From the NCBI GenBank assembly GCA_014376655.1, contig JACMRC010000066.1:1-11355 (forward strand): 11,355 nucleotides of DNA. The letters run 5' to 3'. Below the pieces are notes generated by a model, which did not search any database, was not told the origin of the DNA, and saw only the letters and a program-made list of their open reading frames with translations. Positions 7,147 through 11,355 of this stretch are shown here, piece by piece; position 1 is the first letter of the stretch, and each line of letters opens with the position of its first letter. The position numbers and the translations under genes are program-made. This DNA comes from Mucilaginibacter sp. (GTDB taxonomy: Bacteria > Bacteroidota > Bacteroidia > Sphingobacteriales > Sphingobacteriaceae).

Positions 7147-7155
7147 CGTTTGCAT
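7147..7155 (-). promoter_or_regulatory. ATGCAAACG motif before the sugar permease
   Basis: CGTTTGCAT on the plus strand reads ATGCAAACG towards the permease and lies 41 bases upstream of its ATG. With the opposite-facing copy at 7303 it brackets the divergent control region. The binding-site role is inferred from recurrence and placement. Confidence 0.4.
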
Positions 7156-7294
7156 AAGTATCTTAAAATAAATTTATCGGTTAATTTGGTTTATATGTTT
7201 AGTACGCTCGTATGTGTACCTTACATCAACCAAAAAAACAAATTTTATTAATCATAACCTAATAAATACCACATTAAATATTTGTGACAAACAC

Positions 7295-7302
7295 TACATT
7301 TG
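7295..7302 (+). promoter_or_regulatory. TAnnTTTG -7 element before the GxGYxYP gene
   Basis: TACATTTG fits the Bacteroidota -7 consensus, though I see no TTG at 17-23 bases upstream. Transcription would begin near 7309, inside the adjoining ATGCAAACG copy and 17 bases before the ATG at 7326. This supports the later start and would suit repression by a protein bound at that site. Confidence 0.35.
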
Positions 7303-7313
7303 ATGCAAACGTT
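7303..7313 (+). promoter_or_regulatory. ATGCAAACGTT motif, possible operator
   Basis: It matches the site at 247-257 over 11 bases and directly follows the TACATTTG element, so a bound protein would cover the expected transcription start. LacI-family binding is a guess from the AACGTT centre. Confidence 0.4.
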
Positions 7314-7325
7314 GCCGTTACCTAT

Positions 7326-9224
7326 ATGAGAAAAACTACCGTAATGCTATGCCTGCTTGCAGGTTTGTTAAATATTGCTGTCGCGTTTGGCCAATCAAAA
7401 AAACTGCCGGTTGTTGGCATGCTGGACCTTGAATTTACATTACACGTAGAAAAAGGCAATCAACAAAGCATTAACAATGCCTGGGACTACACCCATACTA
7501 TAGCCTCACTACAAGGCATTGTTAACCGTACTACCCCGCAACTATACATCTTCCTGGTAAAAAATGGTAGCGCAGATATCGACCGTTACTGGTGGAACAA
7601 ATACCGCGCGCCGGGCAAATGGCTGGCTAAGCGCGATACCATAGTTTATAACAATGTGGTTGATGTAATATCGGCTTATAAAAAGCAAATTAAAGGTGCC
7701 GTAGTGTATGATCCTAATGTGCAGGCGACAAGCAACGTGGCATCATCAATTGCCGGGGTGGAGGATTTGATAGTGGTGCGATATGATACCAACCCTAACA
7801 GTCTTTACTCGCAAATAATTACCGGCGGCCCAAAGGTGGCGGTTAAACTCAATTTGGTGAATAAAGATGGATCCTCACTGTTTACAGGGAAGGGAACTAT
7901 TCCGGGCACAACCCGTATATCAAGCGGCTCGGCAAAGAATGATGCATACCTGTGGTTTTTGGAAAAATATATGAAAACCGGCAAGGTAAACACTAAATAC
8001 GGCGCTTACTATATCGATCAGCAATGGTTAAAGAACCCGTTTTTGGCTAACCGTAATCACCATACTTTAACTAATCACGATTTTTTTATTAGTCGCAAAG
8101 GTTTCTTTTTCGACCTGAGCCCCTGGGCAGATGAAGCCGCCACCGACGACCCGGCCCAAACACCGGGCACCGATGTTAACACTTTGAAAGAACTGCTGCT
8201 AACAGCGTATAACCAAAATAACGGTGGTTATGCCTATTTAGGAGGTTTCCCGCCGTGGGCGTTTAAGTATACCAAACATGCCAAAGGTACGCACGAAGAT
8301 GTGGCTACTGAGTGGGAATACTCGCGCATTATAAGCGCCTATAACGCCTTTAAAGATGCCGATGCTATTGGTTATGGCGCGCTGGCAAATGCTTCGTTCT
8401 GGCAGCATTTCCCGCTTAAAAAAGAGTACAAGCAGGAGTGGGTAACTAAAACCGATCTAACTAAAAAAGGCTACCTAAATGCCAATGGTAAAATAGATTA
8501 CAAGGGCCGTAATTTCATCGTATTTTATGTGGGCGATTATGATGCCTCATCGTGGGTGTCGCAAACTACACCTACTTTATGGGACGACCCAAACCGTGGT
8601 AAAGTACCAATGATGTGGTGCATTAGCCCGGTACTGGCCGAGCGTGTACCCATGGCTATGGACTATCGCCGCGAAACCGCTACACCAAATGACTACTTCG
8701 CTGCCGCGGATAATGGCGCGGGCTATTTAATGCCGGGTATGTTGCAGTCACCAAGGCCGCTATCCGGCTTGCCGGATGGGTTGGATGCCTGGGTGGCGCA
8801 TAACAAGCCTTACTATAAACAATGGGGCCTAACCATAACCGGTTTTATTATTGACGGCCAGGCACCGCCGCTAAACCAAAAAGGGTTGGATGCTTACGCG
8901 GCTTTTAGCCCCAATGGTATTGTGCCGCAAAAGGTGCCGCTTACACTGCTGCATGGCGATATGCCGGTTATGCGGTCGGATGCTGACGTGAATGAGGACC
9001 CGGTTAAAGCCGCGCAAATTATTTATGACAGGATCCAAAAACGTAAGATTCCGTTCCACTGGTTCAGGAACATTCTGAAAAGCCCAACGTGGTATTTGCA
9101 GGTAGTTGCCGAGTTGAAAAAACTTGACCCCAAAATAGAACTGCTAACCGCGCCTGATTTCTTTGAACTGTACCGCATTTATCTAAAGGAAAATCCTGAG
9201 GCTTCCCAGGGGAAGATAAAGTGA
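7326..9224 (+). CDS. Secreted GxGYxYP-family protein (putative glycoside hydrolase)
   Basis: A 632-residue protein from the preferred start, matching the GxGYxYP family (N-terminal domain over roughly the first 230 residues, then the C-terminal domain). The family is annotated as a putative glycoside hydrolase from its context in Bacteroidota; no reaction is established that I know of. The naming motif appears as GAGYLMP at residues 464-470, with Met where the name has Tyr. The surroundings DNGAGYLMPGMLQ and HGDMPVMRSDADV are typical. A signal peptide, RKTTVMLCLLAGLLNIAVAFG, fits the ATG at 7326 (cleavage about residue 22, before QSKK). Starting at 7284 would put 14 extra residues ahead of it and run translation through the promoter-like and operator-like sites. 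It is divergent from the FucP-type permease, so the two may act together on one sugar source. There is no obvious terminator behind it. Confidence 0.87.
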   Translation: MRKTTVMLCLLAGLLNIAVAFGQSKKLPVVGMLDLEFTLHVEKGNQQSINNAWDYTHTIASLQGIVNRTTPQLYIFLVKNGSADIDRYWWNKYRAPGKWLAKRDTIVYNNVVDVISAYKKQIKGAVVYDPNVQATSNVASSIAGVEDLIVVRYDTNPNSLYSQIITGGPKVAVKLNLVNKDGSSLFTGKGTIPGTTRISSGSAKNDAYLWFLEKYMKTGKVNTKYGAYYIDQQWLKNPFLANRNHHTLTNHDFFISRKGFFFDLSPWADEAATDDPAQTPGTDVNTLKELLLTAYNQNNGGYAYLGGFPPWAFKYTKHAKGTHEDVATEWEYSRIISAYNAFKDADAIGYGALANASFWQHFPLKKEYKQEWVTKTDLTKKGYLNANGKIDYKGRNFIVFYVGDYDASSWVSQTTPTLWDDPNRGKVPMMWCISPVLAERVPMAMDYRRETATPNDYFAAADNGAGYLMPGMLQSPRPLSGLPDGLDAWVAHNKPYYKQWGLTITGFIIDGQAPPLNQKGLDAYAAFSPNGIVPQKVPLTLLHGDMPVMRSDADVNEDPVKAAQIIYDRIQKRKIPFHWFRNILKSPTWYLQVVAELKKLDPKIELLTAPDFFELYRIYLKENPEASQGKIK

Positions 9225-9240
9225 TTTTGTTAAGCAGTTA

Positions 9241-9258
9241 TAAACCACACGTCATTGC
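9241..9258. repeat. Left fragment of a MITE-like repeat split by the IS
   Basis: TAAACCACACGTCATTGC is the outer 18 bases of the left arm of a palindromic repeat whose rest lies at 10336-10467. The last five bases, ATTGC, are the target duplication made by the IS. Confidence 0.8.
9254..9258. repeat. Target site duplication, left copy (ATTGC)
   Basis: ATTGC directly abuts the IS end and recurs at 10331-10335 on the other side. Removing one copy and the IS restores an unbroken repeat arm, which confirms the call. Confidence 0.85.
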
Positions 9259-9291
9259 TGTAAGGGTTACGTATTTCGGTAACAGAATTAG
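9259..9291 (+). repeat. IS terminal inverted repeat, transposase 3' side
   Basis: It starts TGTAAGGGTTACGTA and ends in the 17-mer shared with the other end. It reaches to 6 bases before the transposase stop codon at 9297-9299. Confidence 0.85.
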
Positions 9292-9296
9292 GTATT

Positions 9297-10271
9297 TTAT
9301 TTGTTGTTTAGGGAGACCATATCTATAGGTTTTTTTCCATTAATACCTTGATGTGGTCTTTCCCAGTTATAGTAAACGAGGTATTTTAACAATTCATCTT
9401 CTAATTCTTCCAGGCTGTCAAAATCTGTTTCTTCGATAAGATCTTCTTTTAAAGTTCTCCAGAATCGTTCCACCTTACCGTTAGTTTGTGGTCTGTAAGG
9501 TTTCATGTAACGGCGTTTAATGCCGGTCTCCATTAGCATTCTTTCAAACGGGTGCTTGCTTTTGTTTTGACTGGAAAATGGCCCAAACTCAGGTCCGTTG
9601 TCTGCGATCATTTCCTCGAACTGGATACCGAACTCCCGCTTGATTGCCTGCATGCAATGCATAGCAGTAAACATGGTGGTTAGCGCGGTAATGTCTTCCA
9701 TCACCTGCGCCCATGCTACGCGTGAGTAATCATCCAGCACACACAGGAGATAAAGCCTCCTGTTTTGCCCCCTGATCACACTTTTGCTTAAATGATGACA
9801 GTCAATATGCCCTAACTGACCCATACGTTCCTTAATGATCTTTACCTTTACTTCCCGGTCTGCCGGCTTTAAACGGTTCCGGTTATGCCGCTTCAGGACA
9901 TTGTATACACCTGAAGGTGATGGTGTAAAGGTATTTGATTTCTGTTTAAGTTGATTCGTGATCTCAAACTTATTGCAACCCCGGTCCCGCAGGTCTAATA
10001 TCTGCTGCTCATCCTGTTCGGACGGCCTGCGCTTACCATACTTAGGGCCGCGCTTACCAGGCAACAGATCATCTTCGTTACCCGACTGCTTGAAAAGATT
10101 GTAATACTTTAAGAAAGCCCTTGCATCTGTATCGTGAGCCAAATAGAAATCTTTGGCAAACCTGAAATGGGGATGCTCCCGGCGTTTTACCTGTTCGTAC
10201 TCACTAATCAGAAAACGGTATTTACTTAAATAATTCCGTTTTAAAGTAAGGTCATTATTAATATTCCGCAT
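9297..10271 (-). CDS. IS481-like DDE transposase
   Basis: A 324-residue transposase for the surrounding IS. The N-terminal half (about 75-130) contains a helix-turn-helix type region (SEQDEQQILDLRDRGCNKFE). The integrase-core (rve) domain follows: Asp157 in GHIDCHH, Asp224 in IADNGPEFG and Glu268 in QTNGKVERFW make up the DDE triad. There are 43 residues between the second Asp and the Glu, more than the classic 35, because of an insert around SSQNKSKHPFERML; from memory this is a variant seen in some members rather than a defect. NWERPHQGINGKKP at 302-315 is the usual C-terminal signature. The frame is complete with no frameshift. It starts at the only suitable ATG inside the IS, 27 bases from the inverted repeat. 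Confidence 0.93.
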   Translation of the reverse strand: MRNINNDLTLKRNYLSKYRFLISEYEQVKRREHPHFRFAKDFYLAHDTDARAFLKYYNLFKQSGNEDDLLPGKRGPKYGKRRPSEQDEQQILDLRDRGCNKFEITNQLKQKSNTFTPSPSGVYNVLKRHNRNRLKPADREVKVKIIKERMGQLGHIDCHHLSKSVIRGQNRRLYLLCVLDDYSRVAWAQVMEDITALTTMFTAMHCMQAIKREFGIQFEEMIADNGPEFGPFSSQNKSKHPFERMLMETGIKRRYMKPYRPQTNGKVERFWRTLKEDLIEETDFDSLEELEDELLKYLVYYNWERPHQGINGKKPIDMVSLNNK

Positions 10272-10297
10272 AACGTTCTAGCTTTAATTCTTTAAAG

Positions 10298-10330
10298 CTA
10301 ATTCTGTTACCGAATTAGTTGACCTTTACA
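10298..10330 (-). repeat. IS terminal inverted repeat, transposase 5' side
   Basis: Read on the minus strand it starts TGTAAAGGTCAACTA and ends in the shared 17-mer TTCGGTAACAGAATTAG. This end probably holds the transposase promoter. Confidence 0.85.
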
Positions 10331-10335
10331 ATTGC
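10331..10335. repeat. Target site duplication, right copy (ATTGC)
   Basis: It matches 9254-9258 exactly and lies directly beyond the IS ACA end. Confidence 0.85.
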
Positions 10336-10467
10336 GAGGAACGAAGCAATCTCTGCACAGGACATTCAATATCCGGTAATTCCTTTGGCGATAGCCTGCA
10401 CCATGACTAAGGACTTTGATTAGCAAGCGTAGAGATTGCTTCGTTCCTCGCAATGACGTGTAGTTTA
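10331..10467. repeat. MITE-like palindromic repeat (main part)
   Basis: Joined with 9241-9258 (counting ATTGC once), this forms a 150-bp element. Its two 37-base arms are inverted copies matching at 36 positions, with a run of 31 without mismatch. The arms contain GTCATTGCGAGGAACGAAGC, and the core between them is 76 bases (10355-10430). Even in the interrupted state, 10331-10354 and 10431-10454 can pair perfectly over 24 bp. There is no coding capacity. The GTCATTGCGAGG theme resembles intergenic palindromic repeats I remember from several genomes; the copy number here is unknown. No target duplication of this older element is apparent. Confidence 0.8.
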
Positions 10468-10532
10468 AGTTGTTATTCGCCTATTGCCAATTACCCCCAC
10501 TTTCCCTATCTTACACTCGAAATTAACTTATC

Positions 10533-11355
10533 ATGAAACGATTCTCCCTGATTATTTTATTGATCGGCGTAACTATGTGCCGGTCGTTTGCGCAAACCCA
10601 TGCTATGTGGATGCAACAACCCTCAATTTCGCCGGATGGCAATTGGATAGCTTTTGAGTATAAAGGCAATATCTTTAAAGTGGCCGCAAGCGGCGGTTCG
10701 GCTATACCCTTAACTATTAACAGTTCCTACAACGGTTACCCTATCTGGAGCCATGACGGCAAAACCATCGCCTTCTCGTCTGATCGTTATGGCAACTTTG
10801 ATGTTTACACTATGCCTGCCGATGGCGGCGCAGCCAAAAGGCTTACTTTCAGTTCAAGCGGCGACCTTCCTTTTGAATTTTCTGCTGATAATAAAAATAT
10901 CTATTTTGGTAGTAAACGCCATGATGTTAGCACATCGGTACGTTTCCCGGATGATGGCTCGTTCACCAAATTATATAAAGTAGCCGCCAGCGGTGGCCGC
11001 AGTATAATGGTCAATTCGGCCGGTACAGAGTATGTTAGGTTCAACAAAGCCGGCGATAAATTCCTATTCCAGGATAGTAAGGGATATGAAAACCCTTACC
11101 GCAAACACCATACATCAGGCATCACCCGCGATATATGGACCTACAATACCAAAACCGATTCCTACACCAAGGTATCGACCTATAAAGGCGAGGACCGCGA
11201 ACCTGTTTGGGGTACGGGCGGCGCGTTTTATTATTTAAGCGAGCGCAACGGTAATCAAAATTTATATAAAACAACCGAGGCTGATGTAACCAAGATCACA
11301 CAATTAACCACGTTTGAAAAGAACCCGGTACGTAACCTTTCCCGGGCAGAAAACG
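10533..11355 (+). CDS. S41-family/tricorn-like peptidase, N-terminal part (cut by window end)
   Basis: An open frame from ATG at 10533 runs past the window end and gives 274 residues. MKRFSLIILLIGVTMCRSFA is a signal peptide with likely cleavage after Ala20; Cys16 lacks a good lipobox, so a lipoprotein is less likely. WD40-like (PD40/TolB-type) propeller blades follow: SISPDGNWIAFEYKGNIFKV at 31-50, IWSHDGKTIAFSSDRYGNFD at 71-90 and FSADNKNIYFGSKR at 116-129. This pattern, with KHHTSGITRDIW and EKNPVRNLSRAEN, matches the N-terminus of Bacteroidota proteins of about 1,080 residues with a propeller, a PDZ and a C-terminal S41 peptidase domain resembling tricorn protease. The catalytic part is outside the window, so the peptidase call rests on the N-terminal match. 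The MITE-like repeat ends 65 bases before the start, and I see no clear TAnnTTTG promoter in the gap. Confidence 0.82.
   Translation, partial: MKRFSLIILLIGVTMCRSFAQTHAMWMQQPSISPDGNWIAFEYKGNIFKVAASGGSAIPLTINSSYNGYPIWSHDGKTIAFSSDRYGNFDVYTMPADGGAAKRLTFSSSGDLPFEFSADNKNIYFGSKRHDVSTSVRFPDDGSFTKLYKVAASGGRSIMVNSAGTEYVRFNKAGDKFLFQDSKGYENPYRKHHTSGITRDIWTYNTKTDSYTKVSTYKGEDREPVWGTGGAFYYLSERNGNQNLYKTTEADVTKITQLTTFEKNPVRNLSRAEN

Larger units (their letters stand above)
9259..10330 (-). mobile_element. IS481-like insertion sequence, complete (1072 bp)
   Basis: The ends are imperfect 33-bp inverted repeats (9259-9291 and 10298-10330), identical at 28 positions. They begin TGTAA and share the inner 17-mer TTCGGTAACAGAATTAG. 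TGT ends, about 1 kb length and a single DDE transposase fit the IS481 family. It is flanked by 5-bp direct repeats (ATTGC). The transposase frame is intact, so the copy may be active or only recently silent. The closest named element would need a database search. Confidence 0.9.

Noticed and set aside
7284..7325. Earlier ATG/GTG-region start of the GxGYxYP protein
   Set aside because: The frame does extend upstream to 7284, but that would place 14 residues before a well-formed signal peptide and include the TAnnTTTG and ATGCAAACGTT sites inside the gene.
9275..10314. Shorter IS boundaries at the exact 17-bp repeats
   Set aside because: At these boundaries no target duplication appears. Extending outward to TGT/ACA gives 28 of 33 matching terminal repeats and an exact ATTGC duplication that restores the split palindrome.
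10753..11238. Plus-strand frames of 76 and 68 codons inside the peptidase gene
   Set aside because: They lie in other frames of the long open frame from 10533, which has a signal peptide and propeller repeats.

Overview
The window looks like chromosomal DNA from a member of the Bacteroidota, most likely Sphingobacteriaceae (Mucilaginibacter/Pedobacter type). This is inferred from the low-GC intergenic DNA, the lack of Shine-Dalgarno sequences before most starts, TAnnTTTG-type promoter elements, and the gene content: a GxGYxYP-family secreted protein, a FucP-type sugar permease, a tricorn-like S41 peptidase and a surE-lpxB pair. No rRNA, tRNA or CRISPR array was seen.

Layout. Positions 1-612 hold a terminator from an upstream unit and then about 500 bases of very AT-rich intergenic DNA with a good TTG/TAnnTTTG promoter. 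This promoter leads into an MFS transporter of unknown substrate (613-1821), which ends at its own terminator. Next comes a plus-strand cluster of three tiny genes (2026-2563): a highly charged 60-residue protein and two tandem paralogous microproteins of 51 and 50 residues. A strong hairpin terminator (2609-2643) closes the cluster and also faces the next, convergent operon.

The minus strand from 5694 down to 2664 carries surE, lpxB and an OafA-type membrane acyltransferase, probably one operon for nucleotide housekeeping and lipid A/cell-surface glycolipid synthesis. Upstream of surE, and also on the minus strand, is a FucP-type sugar:H+ symporter (5874-7106). Between these two is a 50-base, nearly perfect hairpin. 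The permease is divergent from a secreted GxGYxYP protein (start preferred at 7326), and the shared intergenic region carries two copies of ATGCAAACG. The same 9-mer occurs twice in the AT-rich region before the first transporter, which suggests a shared regulator, possibly of the LacI type.

Between the GxGYxYP gene and a truncated S41/tricorn-like peptidase (10533 to the window end) lies an IS481-like insertion sequence of 1072 bp (9259-10330). It has 33-bp imperfect terminal repeats beginning TGT and a 5-bp target duplication (ATTGC). Removing the IS and one duplication rebuilds an older 150-bp MITE-like palindromic repeat with arms matching at 36 of 37 positions. This is a clear nested insertion.

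The most novel items are the tandem microprotein family with a possible third-copy relic, the nested IS-in-MITE structure, and the shared 9-mer in the two transporter control regions.
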